From assembly GCA_024695465.1 (NCBI GenBank), contig JAILID010000025.1, positions 41,481 through 105,480 of the forward strand: a DNA stretch of 64,000 nucleotides, in the 5' to 3' direction. The stretch comes from Lachnospiraceae bacterium (GTDB taxonomy: Bacteria; Bacillota; Clostridia; Lachnospirales; Lachnospiraceae). Shown piece after piece: positions 6,990 through 18,200 of the stretch. The notes under the pieces were generated by a model. It searched no databases, had not been told where the DNA came from, and worked only from the letters and a program-made list of their open reading frames with translations. The position numbers and the translations under genes are program-made. Position 1 is the stretch's first letter. Each line of letters begins with the position of its first letter.

Positions 6990-9424
6990 TCCCCTCCTCT
7001 GCGCCGTCTTTTCTTATCGAGGCGGATCAGCTTCATCAATCTCGACGCGTTGATTAAAAGCTGCCTGCGTTCGACTTCCCCTGAGCGCAAAGCGCCAAGA
7101 AGCTCTTCGTAATCAGCCTTGCTGCCCGGCATAAAAAGATCGCTCCCGGAAGCTGCCGCCCGATGAGGCTTCGGAGCCGGATAGGGAGGATTGACGCCGT
7201 CTTCCATTCCGCTGACGACCCAGTCAGTCATAACGATCCCCTGAAAGCCGAACTCCGCCCGGAGAATATCCGCAATAAGCCCCCTGTGCTCGGAAGTATG
7301 AACGCCGTTTAAAAGGTTGTAGGAAGTCATAACCGCCTGGGGCCTTGCAAGGCGTACGGCGATTCCAAAGCCCTTAAGATAGATTTCCCGCATCGCCCGC
7401 TCGCTCACCTGGCTGTTGTTGTAATATCGGTTTTTTTCCTGATTGTTCGCCGCGTAATGCTTGAGCGTCGTCCCGCAGCCCGGATGGCTCTGAACCCCCC
7501 GCGTGATCGCCGCGGCAAAGTACCCGGAGATAAGCGGATCTTCCGAAAAATACTCAAAATTCCGGCCGCAAAGAATCGAGCGGTGGATGTTGAGGGCCGG
7601 AGCCAGCCAGAGCTGCACTCCGAAACGCTCCATCTCCTCCCCCACGAGGTCTCCCAGCGCTTCCGCGAGAGTCGTGTTCATGCTCTGGGCGATTGCGGTC
7701 CCGATCGGAATCGCAGAGGCGTACTGTTCCCGGATCTTTACCCCCCGTCCGGGCTTTGGAGACAGGCGGTCAAGAAGGAGCGCAAGAGGCCGGGGCATCA
7801 GTTCCCGCACGCTCTCCGGCAGGGTTGAACCGACTGCGTGCGTCCCCTTTGCATCCCTATAGTACTCCCCGGCCAGCCGAAGGCCTGCTGGCCCGTCCGC
7901 CATGACCAGCGTCGGAATCTTCCGCCGGCCCAGGCTTGACGTCTCGCCGGCCGCCCCGGCCACAGACAGGGAAGAATTCCCGATCAGGCTCGATACTCCG
8001 CCGGACGCAAAAGCGCCCAGACCAAAAAGCGCCAGCTCCTCGTCGGAAAGGGCCTCCGCCGCCGGCTCGATCTCCTCCGGCGTATCGTAACGAAACTCCC
8101 TGCTCACTACTGCCTCCGGATCCAGCTTAAGGACCGGCAGGCTGCCTGGCAGGGGGCGCGGCGCCTTCTCGAATCGGCAATCCTCAAAATCAGGCCTGCC
8201 GAGAACATTTTTCGCCTTGCTTACAATGATCTCCCGGGAAATGAAAATCTCGCCGACCGCCTCCGTATCCTCGCTGGAAAGACCCGGCCTGAGGATGTAG
8301 GAACCGGCCTCCAGGATCCAGGACTCCCTCTCCGCGTCGTAGGAAGCAATGTCCGCCATGGAAAAAGACAGGTAGAGATCCACTCCCTCACCGGGCGAGA
8401 GCTCTTTGGTTTTCGCAAAGGAAACCAGGGAGATAAACGGCTGATCCAGCTTTCCCTCCGGGATGGAGACATAGAGCTGGACCGCTTCCTTCCCCGCCCG
8501 CTTACCGGTATTCGTCACTCTTACCCGGACCGTCACCCGCATTCCGTCAAGCAGGATCTGCTCGGTTTTAACGGAAAAATCCGTATAGGTGAGGCCGTGC
8601 CCGAAAGGAAACAGCGCCTTCTTCCCAACCGTGGTGAAATAGCGGTAGCCGACGTAGATTCCCTCGCGGTATCGGGTTTCATTTTCCTCACCGAAGCTTC
8701 CCACATCCGGATAATCTCCATAAGCCGCCCAGGTCGTCGTCAGCTTTCCGCAAGGAGCGCTCTTCCCCAGCAGGATATCCGCGAGAATGTGTCCGGTCTC
8801 CGTCCCCAGCTGGCCCAGCAGCAGGATATTCTCTACCGCGAGCACGGGGGCAAGATCCACCGGCCCCCCGACGTTCAGGACCAGCATAAACTTCTTGTAC
8901 TTTTCCCGGGCCTTCATGATATCCCGGACCTCGGCGTCCGTGAGGCGCACATCCCCCTTCCCGGGCTTCCGATCCGCTCCTTCGCCGGAACGGCGGGCCA
9001 GCACGTAGACGCAGACGTCCCCCTCGCCGGTCAGGGGCAGAGCATAATCGAATTCCGACATGGTCTTCCCCATCCCGTAAAGAATCGGATTTTTATGCCG
9101 CTTTTTCGCCTCCGCCCGGATGTCTGCCAGAAATTTCTTCCGGGTCCGGGCAAAGAAAGCCTCATAGCCTTCCAGCCACTCCTCTGTCGTGATCGTAAAT
9201 CCGGCCTCCTTAAGGCCCTGCTCCGCCGTCACGAAGAAGCGGGAGTTGACCTCGCCGGAGCCGCTGCCGCCCTTTACGGTAGCCCTGGCCCCGTTTCCGT
9301 AGAGCGCGAGCTTTCCCGCGGAATCGAGGGGAAAATCTCCATTGGACTTCAGGAGAACGGCGCATTCCGCTCCCAGTTCCCGTATCAGCGCGTTATGGCG
9401 GTTTTCATACTCGTACAGATTCAA
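6986..9424 (-). CDS. glycoside hydrolase family 3 beta-glucosidase with permuted domain order
   Basis: An 812-residue GH3 enzyme, predicted to remove beta-linked glucose or xylose from oligosaccharides. The usual order is reversed. The alpha/beta sandwich domain normally at the C-terminus comes first (ECAVLLKSNGDFPL near residue 20; KGGSGSGEV near 51). The fibronectin-III-like domain follows (about 295-400). The catalytic TIM-barrel domain is last (about 455-812), with LAPALNIHR, LKHYAANNQE and the nucleophile Asp734 in VMTDW. No signal peptide is visible, so a cytoplasmic enzyme acting on imported oligosaccharides is inferred. The same inverted order is known in some rumen beta-glucosidases such as that of Butyrivibrio fibrisolvens. 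It is first in a two-gene unit with the M15 protein. Confidence 0.93.
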   Translation of the reverse strand: MNLYEYENRHNALIRELGAECAVLLKSNGDFPLDSAGKLALYGNGARATVKGGSGSGEVNSRFFVTAEQGLKEAGFTITTEEWLEGYEAFFARTRKKFLADIRAEAKKRHKNPILYGMGKTMSEFDYALPLTGEGDVCVYVLARRSGEGADRKPGKGDVRLTDAEVRDIMKAREKYKKFMLVLNVGGPVDLAPVLAVENILLLGQLGTETGHILADILLGKSAPCGKLTTTWAAYGDYPDVGSFGEENETRYREGIYVGYRYFTTVGKKALFPFGHGLTYTDFSVKTEQILLDGMRVTVRVRVTNTGKRAGKEAVQLYVSIPEGKLDQPFISLVSFAKTKELSPGEGVDLYLSFSMADIASYDAERESWILEAGSYILRPGLSSEDTEAVGEIFISREIIVSKAKNVLGRPDFEDCRFEKAPRPLPGSLPVLKLDPEAVVSREFRYDTPEEIEPAAEALSDEELALFGLGAFASGGVSSLIGNSSLSVAGAAGETSSLGRRKIPTLVMADGPAGLRLAGEYYRDAKGTHAVGSTLPESVRELMPRPLALLLDRLSPKPGRGVKIREQYASAIPIGTAIAQSMNTTLAEALGDLVGEEMERFGVQLWLAPALNIHRSILCGRNFEYFSEDPLISGYFAAAITRGVQSHPGCGTTLKHYAANNQEKNRYYNNSQVSERAMREIYLKGFGIAVRLARPQAVMTSYNLLNGVHTSEHRGLIADILRAEFGFQGIVMTDWVVSGMEDGVNPPYPAPKPHRAAASGSDLFMPGSKADYEELLGALRSGEVERRQLLINASRLMKLIRLDKKRRRRGGE

Positions 9425-9453
9425 TTTTATACCCCCTTGTCCTTTCAGGATAC

Positions 9454-9482
9454 ATTTTATATAAGGAAAGACTTAAATGCAA
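9454..9482 (-). promoter_or_regulatory. candidate sigma-A promoter of the GH3 gene
   Basis: On the minus strand TTGCAT (9482-9477), 17-base spacer and TAAAAT (9459-9454) lie about 30 bases upstream of the GH3 start, giving a short leader with a GGGGG ribosome site. Confidence 0.55.
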
Positions 9483-9514
9483 CAAAAAATCAAAATCTTT
9501 TCAGAACTTCGCCC

Positions 9515-9640
9515 GGCGCTCCCGCGCCGCTGCAAATATTCGCAATCCGGGCTGTCGCCCTACTTGCTCATATTTGTTAGCTTGTCTGGTGCGGGAACGC
9601 CTTGGCATGCAAGCATGCCCGGCGTTCCCGCACCGACAAG
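9515..9640. repeat. composite multi-hairpin palindromic element
   Basis: Three nested palindromes occupy most of the 336-base divergent gap between GH3 and the amino-acid operon. They are: GGCGC/GCGCC (9515-9528); a long imperfect stem with outer CAAATAT/ATATTTG (9533-9576) and inner GGGC/GCCC; and a strong stem-loop 9581-9640 with CTTGTC/GACAAG ends, GTGCGGGAACGCC/GGCGTTCCCGCAC arms and an internal GGCATGC-AA-GCATGCC hairpin. It lies outside the transcripts predicted from both flanking promoters, so it looks like a dispersed palindromic repeat rather than a leader RNA. Confidence 0.75.
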
Positions 9641-9654
9641 CATTATCAGATACC

Positions 9655-9683
9655 TTGACAAATACGGCAACTCCAATTATACT
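9655..9683 (+). promoter_or_regulatory. strong sigma-A promoter of the amino-acid ABC operon
   Basis: A perfect TTGACA (9655-9660), 17-base spacer and TATACT (9678-9683). The predicted transcript starts near 9690, giving a ~70-base leader before the binding-protein gene. Confidence 0.8.
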
Positions 9684-9761
9684 TAAAACGTTGTTTATTC
9701 TTAAGAATAGACAGATTACCAGTTATCCTGCTTCAAGCAGGAGCAAAAGGAGGAATGCATT

Positions 9762-10631
9762 ATGAAAAAGAGTCTTGCTTTACTGATCGCGCTGGGCATG
9801 ATGGCTTCTATGTCTGCCTGCGGCTCCGGAGAAACAGCTTCGACAGCTTCATCCGCTGCTGAATCCGCCGTATCGGAAGTATCCGCCGCCGAATCTGCGG
9901 TATCGGAAGCGTCCGCTGCCGAATCCGCAGCCGGCGAAGAGACCGCAGAGCTTGCCACCGTCAACGCCGGCAAGCTGACCATGAGCACCAACGCGGCTTT
10001 CCCGCCCTATGAGATGACTACCGACAGCGGCGACTTCGAGGGCATCGACGTCGAGATCGCAGGCGCCATCGCCGAAAAGCTCGGCCTTGAGCTCCAGGTG
10101 GACGACATGGACTTTGACGCCGCGCTCCTTGCGGCCCAGCAGGGCAAGAGCGACATCGTCATGGCCGGCGTCTCCGTCACCGAAGAGAGACAGAAAGTCA
10201 TGGAGTTCTCGACTTCCTACGCCACCGGCGTCCAGGTCGTCATCGTCAAGGAAGGCTCTGAGATCGCTTCCGTAGACGACCTTGAGGGCAAGATGATCGG
10301 CACCCAGCGCGGCACCACCGGCAGCATTTACTGCTCCGACGATTACGGCGATGAGAACATCACCATGTACGACAACGGCCTTACGGCTGTCCAGGCCCTG
10401 AACAACGGCCAGGTCGACTGCGTCGTCATCGACAGCGAGCCGGCAAAGAAGTTCGTCGAAGCCAATCCGGGCCTTGTGATCCTTGATACCGAGTACGTCT
10501 CCGAAGACTACGCCATCGGCATGGCCAAAGGCAATACCGCGCTCCTTGACGCGGTCAACGCGGCCATCGAAGAGCTTCAGGCGGACGGCACCATCGACGG
10601 GATCATCGCGAAATACATCAACGCCGAATAA
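9762..10631 (+). CDS. polar amino-acid ABC transporter substrate-binding lipoprotein
   Basis: A 289-residue family-3 solute-binding protein. It has a lipoprotein signal with lipobox MSAC (Cys at 20). The linker at residues 26-66 is built of near-repeats of AAESAVSE. A periplasmic-binding-protein-like-II domain starts at about 66, with the family motifs TNAAFPPYEM, GIDVEIAGAIAEKLG, DIVMAGVSVTEER and GTQRGTTG. It captures an amino acid, probably a polar one; cystine-, glutamine- and basic-residue-type relatives cannot be separated by eye. The start follows AAAAGGAGG. The permease and ATPase are encoded next. Confidence 0.93.
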   Translation: MKKSLALLIALGMMASMSACGSGETASTASSAAESAVSEVSAAESAVSEASAAESAAGEETAELATVNAGKLTMSTNAAFPPYEMTTDSGDFEGIDVEIAGAIAEKLGLELQVDDMDFDAALLAAQQGKSDIVMAGVSVTEERQKVMEFSTSYATGVQVVIVKEGSEIASVDDLEGKMIGTQRGTTGSIYCSDDYGDENITMYDNGLTAVQALNNGQVDCVVIDSEPAKKFVEANPGLVILDTEYVSEDYAIGMAKGNTALLDAVNAAIEELQADGTIDGIIAKYINAE

Positions 10632-10646
10632 AGACTGGTTTGCAGG

Positions 10647-10676
10647 GGATACGGCCGGAAAGCCGTATCCTCTTTT
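10647..10676 (+). terminator. intercistronic terminator after the amino-acid-binding protein
   Basis: A perfect 9-bp stem GGATACGGC/GCCGTATCC (10647-10655 and 10662-10670) is followed by TCTTTT. It lies between the binding-protein and permease genes, probably as a leaky terminator setting their expression ratio. Confidence 0.8.
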
Positions 10677-10700
10677 AAATAAGACGAAAGGAACAAGCTT

Positions 10701-11465
10701 ATGGCGGAAACGTATGAAGCCCTCTCCGAGCTGGCGGTCAGCGGCGGGGATCTGACATTTTTTCAAAACTTCTTCGTGAAGTTCTACCAGGCATTTATCT
10801 ACAACGACCGCTACCTGCGCTATCTCGAAGGCGTCGGCACGACCATCCTGGTCACGGCCATGGCCCTCATCCTGGGCATCCTGCTCGGCTCGATCGTCGC
10901 GCTCGTCCGCACGGCCCACGACCAGCAGAAATCCAGGAAGAACCTGCTGCTGGGGGTCCTGAATTTCATTTTCAGAGTCTATGTCACGATCATCCGCGGC
11001 ACCCCGATGATGGTCCAGCTGCTCATCATGGGCATGGTCGTCTTCTCGTCAAGCCGGAACTTCACCATGGTCGGCACGCTGACCCTGGGCATCAACTCCG
11101 GGGCCTACGTCTCGGAAATCATCCGGGGCGGCCTCATGGCGGTGGATTCCGGCCAGATGGAAGCCGGAAGAAGCCTCGGCCTCAACTATATCACCACGAT
11201 GCTCCGCATCATCATCCCGCAGGCGATCAAGGCGGTCCTTCCGGCTCTGGGAAATGAATTCATCATCCTCCTGAAGGACACCTCGCTCATCACGGTCATC
11301 GGCGGCAAGGAGCTGCTCTACGCCGCCCAGGGCATCATGAACCGCACTTACGAAGCCATGTTCCCGCTGCTCGGGACCGCGGTCATCTACCTCATCCTGG
11401 TTATGATCTTCACCTGGCTTCTGGGTATCTTTGAGAGGAGGCTGAGACAAAGTGATCGACGTTAA
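10701..11465 (+). CDS. amino-acid ABC transporter permease
   Basis: A 254-residue HisM/GlnP-type membrane subunit. After an N-terminal segment of about 45 residues that precedes the first helix, the family region begins with [18 protein letters not shown]. It contains the conserved [10 protein letters not shown] segment, the coupling-loop sequence [13 protein letters not shown] and the following [20 protein letters not shown]. Start ATG 10701 follows GAAAGGA. The 3' end overlaps the ATPase gene by 14 bases. Such permeases normally work as homodimers with the ATPase encoded next. Confidence 0.93.
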   Translation: MAETYEALSELAVSGGDLTFFQNFFVKFYQAFIYNDRYLRYLEGVGTTILVTAMALILGILLGSIVALVRTAHDQQKSRKNLLLGVLNFIFRVYVTIIRGTPMMVQLLIMGMVVFSSSRNFTMVGTLTLGINSGAYVSEIIRGGLMAVDSGQMEAGRSLGLNYITTMLRIIIPQAIKAVLPALGNEFIILLKDTSLITVIGGKELLYAAQGIMNRTYEAMFPLLGTAVIYLILVMIFTWLLGIFERRLRQSDRR

Positions 11466-12183
11466 GAATCTGGAGATTAGCTTCAAAAACAGCGACGGGG
11501 TCAACAAGGTCCTGGACGGAATCGACCTTCACGTAAACAAGGGCGACGTGCTCGTCCTGGTCGGTCCGTCCGGCTGCGGCAAATCGACATTCCTGCGCTG
11601 CCTTACCCGGCTCGAGGAGCCGACCGGCGGTGAGGTCCGCCTTGACGGCGAGCTGGTCACCGACAGGAAGATCGACCAGATCCGCTCCCGGATGGGCATG
11701 GTCTTCCAGCATTTCAACCTCTTTCCGCACATGACCGTCAAGCAGAACATCACGCTGGCGCCGGTCCTTCTGCACAAGATGAATCAGAAGGAGGCGGATG
11801 AGAAAGCCATGGACCTTCTGAACCGCATCGGCCTGGCCGACAAGGCCAACGAATACCCGAACATGCTCTCCGGCGGCCAGAAACAGCGGATCGCGATCGT
11901 CCGGGCTCTCGCGATGGATCCCGAAGTCCTGCTCTTCGACGAGCCCACCAGCGCGCTGGACCCGGAGATGGTCGGCGAGGTGCTCGAGCTGATGAAGAAG
12001 CTGGCGAAGATGGGCATGACGATGATCGTTGTCACCCACGAGATGGGCTTCGCGAAGGAAGTGGCGAGCCGGGTCATCTTCATCGACAAGGGCAAGATCC
12101 GGGAGGACAAACCGCCCAAAGAGTTCTTCGCCAATCCGGAGAACCCGCGTCTCCGGGACTTTTTGTCCAAGGTTCTGGTGTGA
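11452..12183 (+). CDS. amino-acid ABC transporter ATP-binding protein
   Basis: A 243-residue ATPase of the GlnQ/HisP group. The Walker A motif is GPSGCGKST (38-46), the Q-loop lies in VFQHFN, the signature is LSGGQKQR (139-146), Walker B is [11 protein letters not shown] (160-170) and the H-switch is in VVTHE. The start is GTG 11452 with GAGGAGG upstream, inside the permease 3' end, so translation is coupled. It powers the preceding permease and is the last gene of the operon, closed by the hairpin at 12229. Confidence 0.95.
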   Translation: MIDVKNLEISFKNSDGVNKVLDGIDLHVNKGDVLVLVGPSGCGKSTFLRCLTRLEEPTGGEVRLDGELVTDRKIDQIRSRMGMVFQHFNLFPHMTVKQNITLAPVLLHKMNQKEADEKAMDLLNRIGLADKANEYPNMLSGGQKQRIAIVRALAMDPEVLLFDEPTSALDPEMVGEVLELMKKLAKMGMTMIVVTHEMGFAKEVASRVIFIDKGKIREDKPPKEFFANPENPRLRDFLSKVLV

Positions 12184-12228
12184 GCTTTCCATAGAAAAAT
12201 CCAGTAGAAAATATCCAACAGGAAAAAG

Positions 12229-12262
12229 GAAAACCGGCAGTATAAACTGCCGGTTTTCTTTA
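12229..12262. terminator. bidirectional terminator between the ABC operon and the first giant gene
   Basis: A perfect 10-bp stem AAACCGGCAG/CTGCCGGTTT (12231-12240 and 12247-12256) is flanked by an A-rich left side and TTCTTTAT on the right. It serves the plus-strand ABC operon and the minus-strand gene ending at 12293. Confidence 0.88.
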
Positions 12263-12292
12263 TATATCTGATTCTGTTCATGCAGCCTTCAC

Positions 12293-15200
12293 TCAGCGGC
12301 GAAGCCGGCTTCCATGGAGCAGGAAGAGCAGCAGGCACGCGCCGAGCGACAATATGAGCCATTGACCGAGTCCCGATGCAAAGCCCGTAGGAGCCGGGAC
12401 GTCTCTCTCATAGATGACATAGAGAACGGTCAGGCCTTCCTGCTCCGCAGCGGAAGCCTCAGCGGAAGAAGCGTAATTGATCGATCCCAGTTCGCTCTTA
12501 AGATAAACCGCATCTTCCGCAAGAGGCGCCGTATTCCCCAGCACTGCAGCGGAAAGATTGCTGATCTCGGCGCGGCTGAGGGCCAGGCCCTTAAAGGCCA
12601 TGCCGCTCTGCGCCGGAATGCTGCCGCCTAAAAGGGCAGGCACCGAGGTCCAGCTGCCGCCGCCGACTTCCTTCGATCCGTTTCCGATCACCGTCAGCGC
12701 CCCATCCTCCTCATTGTGCGAAACATACCTCACCTCTATAGACGGCTTCGTCATGTAGTAGGCGTAATAGAGGCCTGTGCCATCTCCGGGCGTCAGATAG
12801 GTCTTACTGTTTTCCGCATCCAGGTAGTAAAGTCCGGCCTTGTCCCCGTATATACGGCTCCCGTTAATGTTGACAGTGTTGCTAAGCACACCATCCGCCA
12901 GGCCTTCTGCCAGATAAACACCGGAGGCGGTCAGGCCCTGCGACGTTACGGCGGTCCGCGCGGTTTCCGTCAGATAAGTAGTTCCGGATGGCACGTTAAC
13001 TGCCGTTGGGGTGACAAGCGGTCCGGCGGTCTCATTTCTCCAGTCGCTATTCAGCGCGTAAGACGAGCCGGTCTGCCGGCAAATGAAAACCGGAACCTGA
13101 TTCTTATAAAAACTCAGATACAAAACCTGATTTCCACCTTCCGAATCGATCACCGTATTCACAGCATCCGCGCTCTGCCCATAGAACCATTTGCGGTAGC
13201 CATCCGTGTCGGTCTTATACCGGATATAGGGGGCTGTTTTCTCCGCTGTATCCGTCCCGGAATAGGCGTTTGAATAGATCCAGTTCTCATCATACCCTTT
13301 CTCTGATCTGAAAGTTGGCACGATATCCGTTTCTGTCGTCCGGGCCGCGTCATCCGTCAGATAGCTGCTCCCAACTCGGGGAGAGGTGCTGTTGATATTC
13401 GGATTCAGGGTCAGCTCATCCGATGAATTGCCTGCGATCCCCATTGAATAGAGCTTGCTTTTCACCGTAAGCTTCTGATCCCTGGCCAGAACGATCCCAA
13501 TCGTAAGCTCATTCGCTGTCGCGTAAGTCCGGCTGTCATCATCTTTCGCTGAGACGATGACTCCCAGCGCGCTGTTGACAAGCTTAAGATCGCCCACGCC
13601 GCAGTCCACACTCTCCCCATCGGCGTCAAGGATATATTGGCCGACGGCATAGTAGTTGGTTGCGCTAACGATTGCCGCAAGATCCGCCGCAATTCTTCCC
13701 TCCAAACTCGCCACCGTCCGCGCGTCGCTGTAATCCATTTCAAAAGAAGCGGTAGTCTCGTAATTTCGCAAGTCAAGCGTCACATAATTTCCGGCCGAAA
13801 GCAGTATGTATTTGAGATAAACCGTCCGGGTATCCGAGGCATAGACCAGATAGATCTCGTCGTCTTCATCCAATGTTTCCGCGCTTTCAGAACTACCCAC
13901 ATGCGCCTTATAATCCGTGGAGCTCATCTGTAGGGTCAGCGAATCCGTATTCCTGGCGGTCAGGTCAAACATGGTGGGACCGTAGGTGGCCTCGACCAGG
14001 GTATAGCCCCCCTCAGTCGGAAGATTGGAAGCATAGCTTGTGCTGCCCGGTATGGCAACCGCATCAGAGCCAACCGTCACTTCCGTCGCGTCTGTCGAAG
14101 CCACCCAGTCGCTCATCTCCTCATAGTTTCCGGTCACGGACCGTCGGAGGATGTGAACCGGGATTGGCTGGGCTTGCCGGGTGTGGGTGTAGGTGAGGGT
14201 TGCGGTACCGCCCCACTCGGTATAACCAAGAATTCTGGAGCTTCCCATGGCCTTCTCGATACTGCCATTTGCCGAATCTGAATCCCCGTTTTTGTCCTTT
14301 GTTAAGAGCCAATGTTTATCCGATTGCAAAAACGCAGTCTTATCTTCATCATTAGAGTCTATGAACTGGGGAGCAATTACAACATTGAACTCCTCATCAT
14401 TACAGGTAACAATCAGCTCTTCCCAGCTGTAATATCCCATTTCGTCTTCATAACCGGAGACCTGCCCTGTCGTGCTGCGAGACATATAGGGATAGTATTG
14501 TTCTCTGTTTGACCACGTATATGTGTCCTCTTTCGTACAGAACATATCGAACGTGACGGATTCACCTTTTTTCAAACTAAGATTATAGTTTCTCAAAACG
14601 GTTGAATCCCCTTCTGTTTTCTTGAATCGGGTGCTGTCCCCAGAAGCGGTTCCTTCTCGTCTTAAGACCTTGATCTCATAATTGAAAACCCTTTCATCAT
14701 CAATGCCCTCTACCCCGGCCACATCATTTACAATTGTAACCTTTATGGGCCTTGATACCTTAATGGCTCCGACATGTGACGCGGCCCGGTCAAAATACAG
14801 GGCATAAGCTGCCAAAGCTCTAACGGCTTCGCCGCTGCTGTCATAAAGGGTTGACCAGGTTGTCCCATTCACGGAATAACTGAAGCCTTCATAGTTTTTG
14901 TGCAGGTACAACTTATCATAGCTTATGATGTACATATCCGCTGTGTCATCCGCATCGGCAGGTCCCAGCGCATATGCATTAACCTCATATCGCTTCGTAC
15001 TCGATTTTCCAGCCCACGCATTCACGCCGGTCATATCGGAAGAATTCGAATCGCTGGCACTTCCTATATCAGCTCCCAGGGCTCCGAATATGCTGCTAAG
15101 CCCCTCCGCCATGGACTCTGTCGACGCCGCGGTCGGCCCTGCAGAATTTTTCCACACCGGCTCTGACAGTGCTGACTGTCCGTAAACAACAGCCTTGTAC

Positions 15201-18200
15201 TTAAGATCAACCGTGGTCTCCTTGTGGTAGACATAGACCAGCTTCTCGCCGCTGCTGAAGGCCTTCTTCCGGGCGTCCGTAAGATCCGCTGCCACATATT
15301 TATTGGCGTTCAAATAGAGCCTCGAGACCGCCTGCGATTCCTCAATATCCCCGCTCTCATCGATGACATTGTTCGCCGTATAGGCCGCAAAATCATAGCT
15401 GTAGCCGTCAATGAGCCCCGCCGCCGCATCAGAAAGTCCGATGTTCTTTGTCACATCCCTTGCGATACCTTCCAGCGTAATGATCGATGGATCTTCCGGG
15501 ATTGCTTCCAGAATATAAATCGGCCCCACATCCGTGCTGCTTACAAGACTGCCGTTCTCATCAAAGAGCGCCAGGCAGGCGTCCATCGCGACGCCCCAGC
15601 GGGCAACATAATGCTTATTTCCGTTTCTCGTCGTTTCATACCAGCCCCGGAAGACAAAGCCCACCCGGGTCGGATCCGAAGGAGCCGACGCGCCCTCATA
15701 AGAGAGATAGAGACCGTTCTCATCTTTTCCGTATTGGTTCGAACTATCCGTCCAGACGCCTCCGTTGACGTCGTAATAAACCTGCGCTCCCTCATGCCAG
15801 ATGGCGTAGAAGGCTTTATTTCCATCGACAGCCGGCATTGCGGAAAGAGCCTCTCCACCCTCCGTCTCGCTCCAGCCGATAAAGGCGTAGCCATCCTTCG
15901 AAGGATTATCCGGGATCGGAGCAATCGCCCCCTGCAGGACCTCCGTATAATACCCGGAAGCCGGAATCTCGTCATCTCCCGTCCAGACCGCATAGGCCCC
16001 GGAATTGTCGTTCCAAACCGCGCCATCCCCGATGATGTAGACGGCCTTGTCATTTTCCCGCCAGATCGCATAAAGCGTATTGTCTCCGGCCACCTGAATC
16101 ACGCGGTTGCCGGCCCTGACCGTATCTACCGGGAACTTCGGATTGGAAGAATTCTGATTCGCGTCCCAGCCCTCGAATTCATAGCCGGCACGGGTAAAGA
16201 AGTTTCCGCCATCCAGGTAGGTCGAGAAAGACTCGTTCTGGCTGATTCCTCCAACCGTATAACCGATGACCGATCCGCCATCCTCGAGTGCTGTCCAGCT
16301 GTAGCCGTTATTCGTCAGGCTTACATAGTCACTCGCCAGTCCGGAAAAGCTTCCTCCATTGGCGTTATAGGTAATGGACGCCGTGGTACTGCCGTCCTGG
16401 TAGCAGGCTATCATCTTTATGATCTTATTCTCATCCGCCATCTCAGAGGCGTTGATCGTCACCTGCGAATGGGGCAGGTAGATCGTCCCCTCACCATTTA
16501 CCTGCCAGCCGGCGAAACGGACCGAATCCGTACCGGAAATGCTGTAATCCGCCGTGAAGACTCCTCCGTCCTTATAGACAGAGCTGTCCGTTACGGTCTG
16601 AGCCGATGTCCCGGAGATCGTATCGCCGCTGTGGCCTTCTGGGATCTCATACCGGATCGTGTAGTTTTCTTTCCTCTGCCAGCGAGCTGTCAGGGTAATC
16701 GAAGGATAGGTGATCGCGGTGTTCGTAGCCCCAATCACGGTTCCAACCGGATCGACCACTGACGGATCCTCACCGATTCCCACGTCAAAGTTAAAAGGCT
16801 GACCGTTCTTGTCGAACCAGCCGACAAATTCATAGACAGTAGGATCTTCTATATATTTCTTGTCGGTGTAAATTGTGCAGACGACCTCGTTAGCGGTATT
16901 CGATACATTGTTATTATTTACATACTCTATAAACGCAGCTTCAGGCGCAGGCGTCCCTCCGATTTCAACGTAACCTGCTCTTCTGTGCGAACCTTCACTC
17001 ACCGTGTAGTAATTGTACTCCGCCTTGTAGTAGTAATGAGTTCCCTCATCGCTCTCCACATAGTTCCGGCTGATATCGGTGTATTCCTCGATCTTAACCT
17101 TATATTTACTCCAGAAATAGGTACTGCCGCTCCCAAGCGTTCCGTAATTCGGATCGGCGATAACAACATACTCGATGGGGCTGAATCCCGCATAAACCGT
17201 GAGGTCATGATCCGGCATGGTCTCAAGAACCGAATAAGACCTTAATCCACTGGCCTCCGACGAATTCGGCTCCCCGAAGAAGAGACGGTTGGTGCAGGCC
17301 GCATCCGTATACCAGCCGGAGAATTCATAGCCGCTGGGGGTGCTGTAGGTGGGAGCGGTTACGCTTGTGCCACAGGCGTAAGTTGAACTTCCAAGCACAG
17401 TTGAATCAAGGGAGCTTTGAGCCGTAAGCGTATAGACGATTTTTTTATACATCACAGCTATCTTATTATATCCGCTCCCCATCGCAATTGAATTTTCGAT
17501 ATCCGCATAGCCAGTCCAGCCGTTGCTTGTATTATAGCGGTTATATTTATAAGGTTCATATCCTTCTATCAAATCCTGATCTACGGTATAGGACGTAGCA
17601 TTCCCGTTCCCGATGGTCCCCGCATATTCATAATTGTTATAGCTGTCAGCTTCCCCATCCGTCTGGATATAGATCTGCACCTTCTTTGTATCGGTCAGGC
17701 TTAATCCATAAAGATTATATGAAAGATTATTACCAACCTGTTTATATGCGGTAGTGATGTTCACCAAGTTAGCATCATCTGTACTGTTATCGGAAGTATT
17801 GTTGCTACCACAAGATGTATACCTGCTGAACCATTCATAAGAATCATAGTTCTCCCCATAAAGCTCCGAAGTCAGTTTTCTTCCGTATAAGGCTGTAATG
17901 GTTATCAGCTTGTTGTTCATTGTTGTATCAGTGTATTTTGTTAAAAACATAATACCTGTAGTTGAAGAACTAATTTTGTAAAGCTCATAACTCACCACAT
18001 TCCTGTCAAACTTAGCATCCAGTGTCCCGCTCCCGTTTCGGACAACCGTTCCCGATGCCGAGCTGTTATCCGCATTAAAATGAAAACCGGTCAGATCCTC
18101 ATAGCTCGTCCCCCCGTCAAAGGTAAGGCGATCGGACGTTCCGTCGTACCAGGTGTTTTCATTTCCCGCAAAAAATCCATCCGAAAGCGTAACCGTTCCA

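Noticed and set aside
15224-16762. A 512-codon plus-strand frame inside giant gene A
   Set aside because: Arg/Ile-rich translation without domains. The minus-strand frame has signal peptide, repeats and anchor, so this is a shadow.
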